The position numbers and the translations under genes were made by a program. The notes under the pieces were generated by a model. That model was given only the letters and a program-made list of their open reading frames with translations. It was not told the origin of the DNA and did no database searches. Of a DNA stretch of 64,000 bases, positions 1 to 8,739 are shown piece by piece (the first letter of the stretch is position 1; each line of letters opens with the position of its first letter). Source of the stretch: Succinimonas sp045124755 (lineage in GTDB: Bacteria; Pseudomonadota; Gammaproteobacteria; Enterobacterales; Succinivibrionaceae); assembly GCF_045124755.1 (NCBI RefSeq), contig NZ_JBGVMK010000105.1; one strand, written 5' to 3'.

Positions 1-768
1 ACTTACCCCCATCAATGCTATCAACCCCAAAGGATTTATTTTTTGAAGTATCTGTTTAAGAGCGCTCTGCACTGAATTTCCGCCAACGCACTCAAAAACG
101 ACATCAAGCTCGGGCACATCATCAGCATCGTAAATATTTACAACTTTATCTGCATAGGAAAACATCATAAGCTTCTCATCATGTTTACCATACACTATCA
201 GCCTGCAACCAGGGAGCAATGACTTGAGAGCAATTCCCATCATATATCCCATAGCGCCATCACCCCAAATTCCTATCGTTTTATTTTCGAGCGTTGTTAA
301 CCTTTGCACTCTATCAATGGCCTGACAGCAAACACTCATCAATTCCGCAAAAATATATGTCTTATAATTTTTCTGATCTGGAATGGGCAGCACCTCTTCA
401 TGAGTCAAACTAATCAGTTCCTGGGAAAAACCATCACTGTTGCTTGACCTGAAAAAAGCGCCCTGCTCATAGTTACTATCCCTGCTTAATCCGCTTTCGC
501 CGGCAGGAAACAAAACACACTTCGTCCCTTTATGTAATGCTCCGGACGGGTCATAAATAACTTCTCCTAATGCTTCATGGAATAATGCAAGAGGCAGTTT
601 CTTCTTCAAAATATGAGCAGGTCTGTTACCCTGAAAATACCTCTGATCTGCTGCGCATATCGATAGCAAAACAGGACGAACTATTACCTTGTTATCGTCC
701 ACCTTCTCCGTAGCAAAACATGGTAAAAATAATCCAGGACTAACCAGTCTAAGTACTTGCTTAATCAT
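1..768 (-). CDS. tarJ: TarJ-like ribulose-5-phosphate reductase (partial; C-terminus beyond window)
   Basis: Zinc-dependent medium-chain dehydrogenase expected to reduce ribulose 5-phosphate to ribitol 5-phosphate with NADPH in the cytoplasm. The frame is open from an ATG at 768 to the window edge (256 codons). Visible features are the catalytic-zinc region SICAADQRYFQG (C38, D41), LFHEALGEV (H64, E65) and a dinucleotide-binding GIWGDGAMGYMMG near residue 160. The start overlaps the end of the upstream tarI-like gene by 8 bases, so the two are translationally coupled, and this pairing favours TarJ over a generic alcohol dehydrogenase. The pair makes CDP-ribitol for teichoic-acid-like or capsular polymers. 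The DNA is more A+T-rich than the following rml genes, hinting at separate acquisition. Confidence 0.8.
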   Translation of the reverse strand, partial: MIKQVLRLVSPGLFLPCFATEKVDDNKVIVRPVLLSICAADQRYFQGNRPAHILKKKLPLALFHEALGEVIYDPSGALHKGTKCVLFPAGESGLSRDSNYEQGAFFRSSNSDGFSQELISLTHEEVLPIPDQKNYKTYIFAELMSVCCQAIDRVQRLTTLENKTIGIWGDGAMGYMMGIALKSLLPGCRLIVYGKHDEKLMMFSYADKVVNIYDADDVPELDVVFECVGGNSVQSALKQILQKINPLGLIALMGVS

Positions 769-1471
769 CGTTCCTTGTATCACCTAACAAAAACTTTGCA
801 ATTCGAAGATCATACTCAGTTGTAATTTTTATATTAAAATCCTCACCTTTGACCAATGCTACAGAATAACCATTTTCAGCAAGAATACGAGCAGCATCTG
901 TAACATTTTTCAAATATTCCTGTGAGCATTTTTTGTAAACATTTATATAATCAACTCTTCTAAATGACTGAGGAGTCTGTCCCTGATACATTTTATTCCT
1001 GTCAGGAATTCTTGTAATTGTAGTGCCGTTCTCAGAGTTCACTATAGTATCTACTGCGGGAATAACAGTATCTGCAGCATCATAGTCTGATAAAGCCTTA
1101 ACATTGTCCTCTATTATCCTCAATGATACGAAGGGCCTGGCAACATCGTGAGAGACAATTATATCATCATCAGAAACTTCACAATTCTCTGTTATGTATA
1201 CTAAAGCCTTATACAGGGATTCCTGTCTGGTGCTTCCTCCCTCGCATACTAACACATCTGCATAACACTTATCCTTAAGCAAATCTCTGGTATGACTTAA
1301 CCACATTGCCGGCGCTACTACGACAATTTTATCAATAACAGGGGAAACCAAAAACTTATCAACCGTGTGGTTCAGCATCGGCACATCGTTCAGCTTCAAA
1401 AACTGCTTGGGGATTTTGGATGTAACCATGCGAGTCCCGGTACCGCCTGCCAGCAAAACACCATAGATCAT
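761..1471 (-). CDS. tarI: TarI/IspD-like cytidylyltransferase (ribitol-5-phosphate)
   Basis: Cytidylyltransferase that would couple CTP to D-ribitol 5-phosphate. The 236-residue protein has the nucleotide-binding LLAGGTGTRM (residues 6-15), KIPKQF (19-24), SHDVARPFVS and GQTPQSF, all typical of the IspD/TarI fold. The start at 1471 is chosen over the in-frame codon at 1492 because AGGAG lies 8 bases upstream and the protein then begins MIYGVLLAGG, as usual for the family. IspD is the alternative, but the overlapping TarJ-like gene and the polysaccharide genes around it favour TarI. It lies 24 bases downstream of rmlB on the same strand. Confidence 0.8.
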   Translation of the reverse strand: MIYGVLLAGGTGTRMVTSKIPKQFLKLNDVPMLNHTVDKFLVSPVIDKIVVVAPAMWLSHTRDLLKDKCYADVLVCEGGSTRQESLYKALVYITENCEVSDDDIIVSHDVARPFVSLRIIEDNVKALSDYDAADTVIPAVDTIVNSENGTTITRIPDRNKMYQGQTPQSFRRVDYINVYKKCSQEYLKNVTDAARILAENGYSVALVKGEDFNIKITTEYDLRIAKFLLGDTRNDD

Positions 1472-1495
1472 TTCTTTTTCTCCTTGTAACAAATA

Positions 1496-2515
1496 TCAAT
1501 TCTTCAAAAAACGCAGATTCCAGTCAATCGTCTTGATAATCCCGGTATCAAAACTCTCTTCCGCCTGCCATCCCAGATCCCGGGTCAGCTTATCGGCATT
1601 GATGGCATACCGCAAATCATGTCCGGCCCGATCCTGAACGAAGGTAATCAGTTCTTCGTACCTTCTCCCGTTTGCGCGGGGTCTCTTCTCGTCAAGAATG
1701 GCGCATATGGTCTTCACAATGGTAATGTTGTTCCTCTCATTATGACCGCCGATATTATAGGTCTCTCCGGAAACCCCTTTATGAAAAATCAGATCCACCG
1801 CCTTGCAGTGATCCAGCACATAAAGCCAGTCGCGGACATTTATCCCCTTTCCGTAAACCGGGAGCGGCTTTTCCTTTAACGCATTGGAAATAATGAGAGG
1901 AATCAGCTTCTCGGGATGCTGCCGGGGACCGTAATTATTCGAGCAGTTGGAGGTGGTTACATTAAGACCGTAGGTGTGATGATAGGCCCGCACCAGAAAA
2001 TCGGATCCGGCCTTGCTGGCGGAATAAGGACTGTTGGGAGCATAGGGAGTGGTTTCATAAAAATACCCTTCTTCTCCCAGAGTGCCGTAGACCTCGTCAG
2101 TGGAAATATGATGGAACCGGGCCTCCTCATACCCCGGCTTAACCCTGCCGGGAGCATCCATCCAGTGCTTTCTGGCCACGTCCAGGAGATTGAGAGTGCC
2201 CATGACGTTGGTCTCCGCAAAAATACGGGGCCCCTTAATGGAGTTATCCACATGACTCTCCGCCGCAAAATGAATAACCCCTCTGATGTCATGCTCTTTA
2301 AAAATCCGGGTAACCAAAGCCTCATCACAGATATCTCCCTTTACGAAAAGGTAGTTCTCAAGGCCCTCGCAATCCCGGACATTCTCGAGATTTCCGGCAT
2401 AAGTCAGCTTGTCCAGATTAATCACCAGATAATCCGGGTATTTACGGCAGAAATAGGAAACGAAATTGGAACCGATAAAGCCGGCCCCGCCGGTAACTAA
2501 AACTGACTTAGGCAC
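1496..2515 (-). CDS. rmlB: dTDP-glucose 4,6-dehydratase
   Basis: Converts dTDP-glucose to dTDP-4-keto-6-deoxyglucose, the second step of dTDP-L-rhamnose synthesis. This extended short-chain dehydrogenase has an N-terminal NAD motif TGGAGFIGSNF, the active-site STDEVYG and YSASK (YxxxK). The frame can begin at a TTG at 2536, but the GTG at 2515 is preferred: it has a GA-rich stretch before it and gives the family-typical start M-P-K-S-V-L-V-T-G-G. Either start overlaps the end of rmlD, showing translational coupling in the rmlA-C-D-B run. The length of about 339 residues is normal. Confidence 0.92.
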   Translation of the reverse strand: MPKSVLVTGGAGFIGSNFVSYFCRKYPDYLVINLDKLTYAGNLENVRDCEGLENYLFVKGDICDEALVTRIFKEHDIRGVIHFAAESHVDNSIKGPRIFAETNVMGTLNLLDVARKHWMDAPGRVKPGYEEARFHHISTDEVYGTLGEEGYFYETTPYAPNSPYSASKAGSDFLVRAYHHTYGLNVTTSNCSNNYGPRQHPEKLIPLIISNALKEKPLPVYGKGINVRDWLYVLDHCKAVDLIFHKGVSGETYNIGGHNERNNITIVKTICAILDEKRPRANGRRYEELITFVQDRAGHDLRYAINADKLTRDLGWQAEESFDTGIIKTIDWNLRFLKN

Positions 2516-3327
2516 TTCTTCAAACTCTCTTTCCAATAGGGGATTTCAATCTTAAACACTTTTTTGATCAGGGACTTGTCCAGCACGCTGAAGCTGGGAC
2601 GGTGCGCCTTTGCGGGATATTCCGATGACGAAATCGGAAGCACCCTGCAGGAATATCCGGAAAGATCCATGATCTCATAAGCGAAGTCATACCAGGAACA
2701 AACGCCTTCATTGGTGTAATGGTAGATTCCCGCGGTTTTTTCATTGATTTGAGGGATAATGGCTTTAATGGCAGCGGCCAGATCCCCGGCAAAGGTGGGA
2801 GTGCCAATCTGATCGTTTACCACGCTGACGCTGTCCCGGGTTTCTCCCAGTCTTCTCATGGTTTTTACAAAATTATTGCCATAGCTGGAATACATCCAGG
2901 CTGTACGGATAATCACTGCCCGGGAATTGTTCTCAAGAACCAGCCTTTCTCCGGCAAGCTTGGTTCTCCCGTAGGCTGACAGGGGCGCCGTCACATGGGA
3001 AGGCGTATAGGGAATACTGCTCTCGCCGTTAAAAACATAATCTGTGGAAATATGCACCAGCCGGCAGCCGGTTTTTGCGAGATTTTCCGGGCCTAAAGCA
3101 TTAATGCGGCAAGCGACTTCCTCCTCGTCCTCGGCTTTGTCCACAGCGGTATAGGCAGCGCAGTTTATAATGGTCTCAATCTGATTCTCACGAACAAATG
3201 CATTAACAGCCCCGGCATCAGTGATGTCCAGCTCGGCCGCATCGGTAAACACGGCATCAGGAAGCTGCTTTCTGAGTTCGGTTCCCAGCTGACCGTTGCT
3301 TCCGGTAACGAGTATGCTATCTTTCAT
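2497..3327 (-). CDS. rmlD: dTDP-4-dehydrorhamnose reductase
   Basis: Last step of dTDP-L-rhamnose synthesis, reducing dTDP-4-keto-L-rhamnose with NAD(P)H. The 276-residue protein begins with a Rossmann motif ILVTGSNGQLGTEL and carries VHISTDYVFNG and YGRTKLAGE (YxxxK), all diagnostic of RmlD. The ATG follows AGGA and overlaps the end of rmlC by 11 bases; its own end overlaps rmlB. The gene order A-C-D-B differs from the enterobacterial B-D-A-C order, but all four genes are present and look intact. Confidence 0.93.
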   Translation of the reverse strand: MKDSILVTGSNGQLGTELRKQLPDAVFTDAAELDITDAGAVNAFVRENQIETIINCAAYTAVDKAEDEEEVACRINALGPENLAKTGCRLVHISTDYVFNGESSIPYTPSHVTAPLSAYGRTKLAGERLVLENNSRAVIIRTAWMYSSYGNNFVKTMRRLGETRDSVSVVNDQIGTPTFAGDLAAAIKAIIPQINEKTAGIYHYTNEGVCSWYDFAYEIMDLSGYSCRVLPISSSEYPAKAHRPSFSVLDKSLIKKVFKIEIPYWKESLKKCLSQF

Positions 3328-3865
3328 CGGGAATGTCCTGCAGTCTATTGGCCATTCTGTCCTTCTCGGAGGTAATAATCCTGTCCTCCGGAATTCCCCA
3401 GTCTATCCCGATATCCGGATCATTATAGGCAATGCCGAACTCCGCTTCCCGGCAGTAGAAATTATCGACCTTGTACGCAAAAACGGCTTCCTCGCTCAAT
3501 ACGGAGAAGCCGTGCAGAAAATGCCGGGGAATAAAGATCTGACGCTGGTTTTCAGCGGAAAGCTCCGCCGCCACATACTGACCGAAGGTCGGGGAATCCT
3601 TTCTGATATCAACCGCAACATCAAGAACCCTTCCGGAGATAACCCGCACCAACTTGGCCTGGGAATGCTCCCCCAGCTGACAATGCAGGCCTCTTACCAC
3701 CCCGTAGGAGGATTTAGACTGATTGTCCTGCACAAAACGGTTCGGAATGCCGTTTGCAGCGAAAACACGTTCGTTATAGCTTTCAAAAAAATAGCCCCGG
3801 GCATCGGGAAAAACCTTAGGCTCAATAATATAAACGCCAGCTATGGCAGTTTTAATAAAATTCAT
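3317..3865 (-). CDS. rmlC: dTDP-4-dehydrorhamnose 3,5-epimerase
   Basis: Cupin-fold epimerase acting at C3 and C5 of dTDP-4-keto-6-deoxyglucose. The 182-residue length is normal. Family landmarks are PKVFPDARGYFFESYN near the N-terminus, the active-site region VRGLHCQLGEHSQAKLVRV with its conserved histidine, and IPRHFLHGFSVLSE. The start is ATG with only a weak ribosome-binding site, 26 bases after rmlA, so it is probably read on the rmlA transcript. Confidence 0.93.
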   Translation of the reverse strand: MNFIKTAIAGVYIIEPKVFPDARGYFFESYNERVFAANGIPNRFVQDNQSKSSYGVVRGLHCQLGEHSQAKLVRVISGRVLDVAVDIRKDSPTFGQYVAAELSAENQRQIFIPRHFLHGFSVLSEEAVFAYKVDNFYCREAEFGIAYNDPDIGIDWGIPEDRIITSEKDRMANRLQDIPDER

Positions 3866-3891
3866 GCTGTTTCGAAACCCAAGGGCAAAAA

Positions 3892-4776
3892 TTACGAAAA
3901 GGTCAGAAAATTGTCGTGAGCAACAGCCAGAAGATGCCTGCCATAGGCTGACTTGCCATACATCCTGGCGCTCTCAATGAGCATTTCCCGGTCGATCCAG
4001 CCATTATTGTAAGCTATTTCTTCCAGCACAGCTATAGAAATGCCGGCCATGCTTTCCACCGATTTTACAAAAGTCTGCGCCGCATAAAGACTGTCAACGG
4101 TTCCGGTATCAAACCAGGCAAAGCCCCGTCCCAGCGGAATCACAGAAAGCTCGTTATTGCCGAGATAGATTTTATTGATGTCCGTAATCTCAAGTTCCCC
4201 TCTGGCGGAGGGCTTCAGGCTTTTGGCGTATTCGCATACCCGGCTGTCATAAAAATAAAGACCGGTTACCGCATAATTGCTTTTAGGCTCTTTGGGCTTT
4301 TCCTCAATGGAGATCACACTCTTGTCTTTGGCGAACTCGATAACGCCGAAACGGCCGGGATCCTCCACATGATAGCCGAACACCGTGGCTCCGCTTTTGA
4401 GCCTGCCGGCCTCCTCCAAATACCGGGAAAGCCCCGCTCCGTAAAAGATATTGTCTCCCAGCACCAGGGCGCAGCTGTCCCCGTTTATGAAGCTTTCCCC
4501 GATAATAAAAGCCTGAGCCAGACCGTCAGGGGAAGGCTGCTCCGCATAGGAAAGCCTGAGTCCGTACCGGTCGCCCTTACCCAGAAGCTTCTCGAAATTA
4601 GGAAGCTCCTTCGGAGTGGAAATAATCAGAATATCCCGGATCCCGGCCAGCATCAGAACCGACAAAGGATAGAAAATCATGGGCTTGTCGTAAACAGGAA
4701 GAAGCTGCTTGCTGGTGACCATGGTTAAGGGATACAGACGGGTTCCGGAGCCGCCGGCTAAAACAATACCTTTCAT
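3892..4776 (-). CDS. rmlA: glucose-1-phosphate thymidylyltransferase
   Basis: First enzyme of dTDP-L-rhamnose synthesis, joining dTTP and glucose 1-phosphate. The 294-residue protein has the nucleotidyltransferase signature LAGGSGTRLYPLT at the N-terminus, KQLLPVYDKPMIFYPL, LVLGDNIFYG and the EKPKEPKSNYAVTGLYFYD region. The start is supported by AAGGA seven bases upstream. It heads the rml run and follows galE after 107 bases; that spacer contains an A+T-rich palindrome around 4830-4846 but no clear terminator, so galE and the rml genes may be co-transcribed. Confidence 0.94.
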   Translation of the reverse strand: MKGIVLAGGSGTRLYPLTMVTSKQLLPVYDKPMIFYPLSVLMLAGIRDILIISTPKELPNFEKLLGKGDRYGLRLSYAEQPSPDGLAQAFIIGESFINGDSCALVLGDNIFYGAGLSRYLEEAGRLKSGATVFGYHVEDPGRFGVIEFAKDKSVISIEEKPKEPKSNYAVTGLYFYDSRVCEYAKSLKPSARGELEITDINKIYLGNNELSVIPLGRGFAWFDTGTVDSLYAAQTFVKSVESMAGISIAVLEEIAYNNGWIDREMLIESARMYGKSAYGRHLLAVAHDNFLTFS

Positions 4777-4883
4777 TTTATCCTTGATGAAATTCGCTTT
4801 TAATGAAAGAAGCAGCGTTTCTGCGACAATGTTTTTAAAACATATGGCAGGAAAACGCCGCCTCCCCGGAAACCGGGCTTTTA

Positions 4884-5921
4884 TCAGTTGTACCCTTCAG
4901 GATTCTTCTGCTGCCAGTTATGGGCATCGCTGACCATATCGTGAAGATCCAGTTTGGTCTCCCAGTCAAGCTCAGCCTTGGCCTTGGCAGGATCCGCATA
5001 GTATTCCGCAATGTCTCCCGGTCTTCTGGGACCGTAAACAAAGGGGAGCGGATGCTCCAGAATGGCGCTGTAGGCATCCACCACCTCCTTGACGGTGATG
5101 CCATGTCCGGTGCCCAGGTTATAGGCATAGAATCCGGGCTTATCCAGACAGTGGGAGAGCGCAGCAAGATGACCGGCGGCCAGATCTACCACATGAATAT
5201 AGTCTCTGATGCAGGTGCCGTCTCTGGTAGGATAGTCATTGCCCCAGATGTTAAGGTGCGGTCTCTTCCCAATGGCTACCTGAGAAATGTACGGCATCAG
5301 ATTATTGGGAATGCCCAGGGGATCCTCGCCGATAAGACCGGACTTATGGGCTCCCACCGGATTAAAGTAGCGCAGCACGCAGACAGAAATGCTGTTATCG
5401 GAGTTATACCAGTCATTCAGGATCCATTCGATGTCCACCTTGGTCTGCGCATAAGGGCTGTTGCCTCTCTTCAGGGGTTCGGTCTCCGGAATTTTCGGGG
5501 TGGAGGGAGTGCCGTAAACTGTGGCGCTGGAGCTGAAAACAATGTTCTTAACGCCGTTTTTTGCCATGGCCCGAATAAGCTGCACGCTGCCGTTAACGTT
5601 GTTGTCATAATATTCCACGGGCTTGGCGCAGGATTCTCCTACGGCCTTCAGTCCCGCAAAATGAATAACGGAAGCAAATTTCTCTTCCGCCATGATTTTA
5701 TCCAGAGCGGCAAAGTCCCGGATATCGGCTTCCTTAAAATCCGGCGTTCTTCCGGTGATTTCTTTTATTCTGTCAATGACTGTGGCCTTGCTGTTGCAAA
5801 GATTATCCAGAATGGTAACGTCAAAGCCGCTGTTAAGAAGCTCTACAACGGTATGACTCCCGATATACCCGCAGCCGCCGGTAACCAGTATTCTTTTGTT
5901 ATTGCCAGACTTGTTTTCCAC
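4884..5921 (-). CDS. galE: UDP-glucose 4-epimerase
   Basis: Interconverts UDP-glucose and UDP-galactose, supplying galactose units for surface glycans. The 345-residue protein has ILVTGGCGYIGSHT at residues 11-24, VFSSSATVYG and SPYAQTK (YxxxK), plus the long family-typical C-terminal half. The start is a GTG at 5921 with GGGGAA upstream; there is no better in-frame ATG before the NAD motif. It is the first gene of the minus-strand sugar-nucleotide cluster and diverges from the reverse-transcriptase gene across a 750-base spacer. Confidence 0.94.
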   Translation of the reverse strand: MENKSGNNKRILVTGGCGYIGSHTVVELLNSGFDVTILDNLCNSKATVIDRIKEITGRTPDFKEADIRDFAALDKIMAEEKFASVIHFAGLKAVGESCAKPVEYYDNNVNGSVQLIRAMAKNGVKNIVFSSSATVYGTPSTPKIPETEPLKRGNSPYAQTKVDIEWILNDWYNSDNSISVCVLRYFNPVGAHKSGLIGEDPLGIPNNLMPYISQVAIGKRPHLNIWGNDYPTRDGTCIRDYIHVVDLAAGHLAALSHCLDKPGFYAYNLGTGHGITVKEVVDAYSAILEHPLPFVYGPRRPGDIAEYYADPAKAKAELDWETKLDLHDMVSDAHNWQQKNPEGYN

Positions 5922-6164
5922 AAAAAATTCCCCACTGTTGTGATTAGATCCGCGCGATGCACCAAAAAGCAGCGCAGACTGTTATCGCTTACGTTATCGG
6001 AACAGCTGTCAGTGCTTGTCGCTGCTGTGTTTTGCACGCTGTTACATTCCGCCCTATATTTTAGTTCCGTAATGGTGCTTAGAGCAAGAATTACCGGCTT
6101 CCGGAAATTCGCCTGATATTCAGGCGCTCGAAAATCCCTCTTTTTTCCGCCTGCGAAAATGCAC

Positions 6165-6170
6165 TATAAT
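6165..6170 (+). promoter_or_regulatory. candidate sigma70 -10 box upstream of the reverse transcriptase
   Basis: A perfect TATAAT is present, pointing toward the plus-strand reverse transcriptase. No convincing -35 is seen at standard spacing. If used, transcription would start near 6177, about 495 bases before the chosen start codon at 6672, leaving an unusually long leader. Confidence 0.4.
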
Positions 6171-6671
6171 GGAAAGGACGGGGTTTCGGTTTTTAACCGG
6201 AGAAATATTTTCTTTCTATTTCCTCCTAAACCTTCCTTTCCTCCTAGGGAAGTGTTTCATCAGATTGCGTCAGCGATTCAATGACATGCTTGTACTTTTG
6301 TACGTTTAAACCCCGTCATCAGCCGAAGAGACGCCCCCGTCTGAATCAGAGGCAGATCTCATCTCACTCCGCAGCACCTCAGAATTCCGTATACTCCCCA
6401 TTCACAGCATTCCCATAAACCTTCCCTTGGGAATACCTAAGCCGGTTCGCCCCGGGGTCTCCGCTTCCGCTGCCGGGGTACCGCTGTTCAGAAATTATCG
6501 CCTTGCCGGGAAATGGAACCCCGTAACAATCTGAAATGCTCCCCTTTCGGGTTTGTTGTGCTTTCCCAGGTTTCTGTTACGATGATCTCAAGGCTGTTTT
6601 TCCCGGCTCAAGACTGTTTTCCGGTTGCCGGAGCGCGCATTTTCTTCATGTTTCCAGGGAGTTCGTTCGCC
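6171..6671 (+). other. about 500-base non-coding leader before the reverse transcriptase
   Basis: No convincing reading frame fills this stretch. It contains a direct repeat TTTCCTCCTA at 6219-6228 and 6237-6246, a hairpin-prone CTTCC/GGAAG around the second copy, a TTCCC/GGGAA hairpin near 6423-6434 and a G+C-rich hairpin with arms CCCCGG and CCGGGG in about 6451-6477. Reverse-transcriptase systems such as retrons often carry a structured RNA just upstream, so this is the natural place to look for one. I see no definite msr/msd inverted-repeat layout. Confidence 0.35.
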
Positions 6672-8663
6672 ATGACCAATTCTGAAAATTCCTCCGCTTT
6701 AAACGCCCCTCTGCCGTCTCCCGGTACCGCATCATTCCCTGCCCTATCTCCCGATAACGGCTTCGATATGGAAAATCTGTTCTCCCCGGAGAACATTCTT
6801 AAGGCGGTTTACACCAAAATTGTCAGCAGGAACAAGAACACTCCGGGACTGGACTTTGTATCCTCCCGGGCTTTCATTGCCTCCCTGGAGAACGAAATCG
6901 CCGTCATTCAGAGAAAAACGGCAAATAACACCTTCCGCTTTACTCGTTACCACCTGAATCTGGTTTCCAAGGGGCCGGACAAAGCCCCCCGGAAGATCTG
7001 CATTCCTACCATCAGAGACCGGGTGGTCATTGCTCTCATCTCCGCATACCTTAAAGAGGCCTTCCCAAAGGAAACCCGCCGCCCGCTGGCCAATGTCGTG
7101 GTAAACCGGGTGCTGAAACAGAGGAACCGCTACCAGCGTTTTTTCAAGCTGGACATCAAAACCTTTTTTGCCAGCATTGACCACGAGCTCCTGTTCCGGA
7201 AGCTCCGCTCCAGGATTCATGATGAGAAAGTTCTCACTCTGCTGCAGGGCATCGTTAATACGGAGTCCTTCGATCCGGAAACCCGCAAAACCGATGACTC
7301 CCGCAGCAAAAATCACCGCGGCATCCCGGAGGGGCTCTCCTGCTCCGGACTTCTGGCGGATATCTTTCTTTCCGATGTGGACGCAAAGTATTCCGGCATG
7401 ACTGATATCGCCTTTTTCCGCTACGTGGATGACATTCTGGTGTTCACGGACAGGGAAAGCTTTGACAGCATCAAAAAAGCGGTCACCGACGATATTAATG
7501 CTCTCAGCCTTAAGATCAACGAGGACAAGAATGAAAGCGGGGATGTTTCAGAGACCTTTCAGTATCTGGGCTATGTCTTCGACGGCCCAAAAATCACCGT
7601 AAGAAAGTCTTCGGAGCTCAAGCATGAAGAAGCTCTCGAAAGGATGTTCCGCAAATATGCGGCTCTCCTGAAGAGTCCGGATCTCAGTTTAGCCGAAAAG
7701 GCTTCTCTGGAATTCGAGTTCAAAAACAAGATCTCCATGCTGTGCGCCGGAGTCAAGGTTGACGAAAAACAGCTGGGCTGGCTCTCCTACTACCGCAGAA
7801 TCAATGATACCCGGCTTTTGCACCGTCTGGACTGGCTGGTGAGACACTTTCAGAAAAGGTTCGGAACCGAGCTCAGCGATGTTAAGAGACATGTCCGGGC
7901 CTACTACGAGCTTAACAAAAACATTAAAAACTCCCGCTACATCTACAGTATCAACACCCGGGATTACTCCCTTATCCAAGCTCTGAACCGGCAGGATATC
8001 AACTTAAACATTCACCAGAGCTTCAAAAAGGCTCTTTATGAAATGGAAGACGTCCAAAGAGATGCCGTCATATCCTATATTGCGGGGCATCCCGGCAAAA
8101 TTCCGCCCAGCTTCCTGAAATCCCTTTTTGATCTGACAGAAGAGGAGACGGAAGCAGCATCCGAAACTGAAAATAAATCTGAAACTGCGGCGGAAACAGC
8201 AGCGGAAAAACCTGAAAATACCCCGGAGGCCCCCGCGACTGATACTGTTCCGGAAAAAGCCGCCCTTCCTGACAGTGTTCCCGCAGAAGAAAAGAAGGCT
8301 GCGGTCCGGCCGGCTGCCTTTACTCCGGCGGCATCCGAGGCCTCCTCAAAGATTCATGATGAGGCTGCCAGCACAGATGAAAGCCCGGCCCCGGCCAATT
8401 CTCCCGCCTCATCTCAGGAGCCTTCCGAGAATCCCGAAATTGCCGCCATTTGCGACAAGCTGAGAAGCGGCCATGAGATCTCCGCCCGGGAATATCTGCT
8501 TCTCAACAACAAAGATATTGCCGGACTCCTCACGGAGCTGGAGGAACTGGCCGGAGATGATGCCGGAAGGATGACCGAGGAGCTGTCCCGGGCTATAGTA
8601 ACCAAAGAGCTGATGAAGGATCCCATCATTGAAGAGGATTTTGACAACACCGGCTATTATTAG
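6672..8663 (+). CDS. reverse transcriptase of unassigned class with long C-terminal extension
   Basis: RNA-directed DNA polymerase. The palm motifs are complete: FKLDIKTFFASIDH with the first catalytic aspartate at D161, GIPEGLSCSGLLADIFL, RYVDDILVF with the aspartate pair D253/D254, and LKINEDKNESG followed by FQYLGYVF. An IPTIRDRVV segment before motif 3 recalls group II-intron and Abi/UG-type enzymes. After the palm comes a helical thumb-like region (about 300-470), an Ala/Glu/Pro-rich linker (about 490-600) and an acidic helical tail. Maturase and endonuclease domains are absent, arguing against a group II intron. The start at 6672 is chosen for AGGGAG ten bases upstream; the frame is open back to 6513. 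A lone RT with such an extension suggests a defence RT (DRT/Abi-like), which is inference. Confidence 0.85.
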   Translation: MTNSENSSALNAPLPSPGTASFPALSPDNGFDMENLFSPENILKAVYTKIVSRNKNTPGLDFVSSRAFIASLENEIAVIQRKTANNTFRFTRYHLNLVSKGPDKAPRKICIPTIRDRVVIALISAYLKEAFPKETRRPLANVVVNRVLKQRNRYQRFFKLDIKTFFASIDHELLFRKLRSRIHDEKVLTLLQGIVNTESFDPETRKTDDSRSKNHRGIPEGLSCSGLLADIFLSDVDAKYSGMTDIAFFRYVDDILVFTDRESFDSIKKAVTDDINALSLKINEDKNESGDVSETFQYLGYVFDGPKITVRKSSELKHEEALERMFRKYAALLKSPDLSLAEKASLEFEFKNKISMLCAGVKVDEKQLGWLSYYRRINDTRLLHRLDWLVRHFQKRFGTELSDVKRHVRAYYELNKNIKNSRYIYSINTRDYSLIQALNRQDINLNIHQSFKKALYEMEDVQRDAVISYIAGHPGKIPPSFLKSLFDLTEEETEAASETENKSETAAETAAEKPENTPEAPATDTVPEKAALPDSVPAEEKKAAVRPAAFTPAASEASSKIHDEAASTDESPAPANSPASSQEPSENPEIAAICDKLRSGHEISAREYLLLNNKDIAGLLTELEELAGDDAGRMTEELSRAIVTKELMKDPIIEEDFDNTGYY

Positions 8664-8739
8664 CGGGAACCGCCCCGGAACCAGGCCGGGGTAAAGCCAG
8701 GTCTTTCGGCCGGGATTTCCGGCGATCTTTTTGAGACTG

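Noticed and set aside
6171..6671. Retron msr/msd RNA before the reverse transcriptase
   Set aside because: No flanking inverted repeat or branching-G layout is recognisable, and the RT lacks the typical retron VTG-type motif. Kept only as a leader region.
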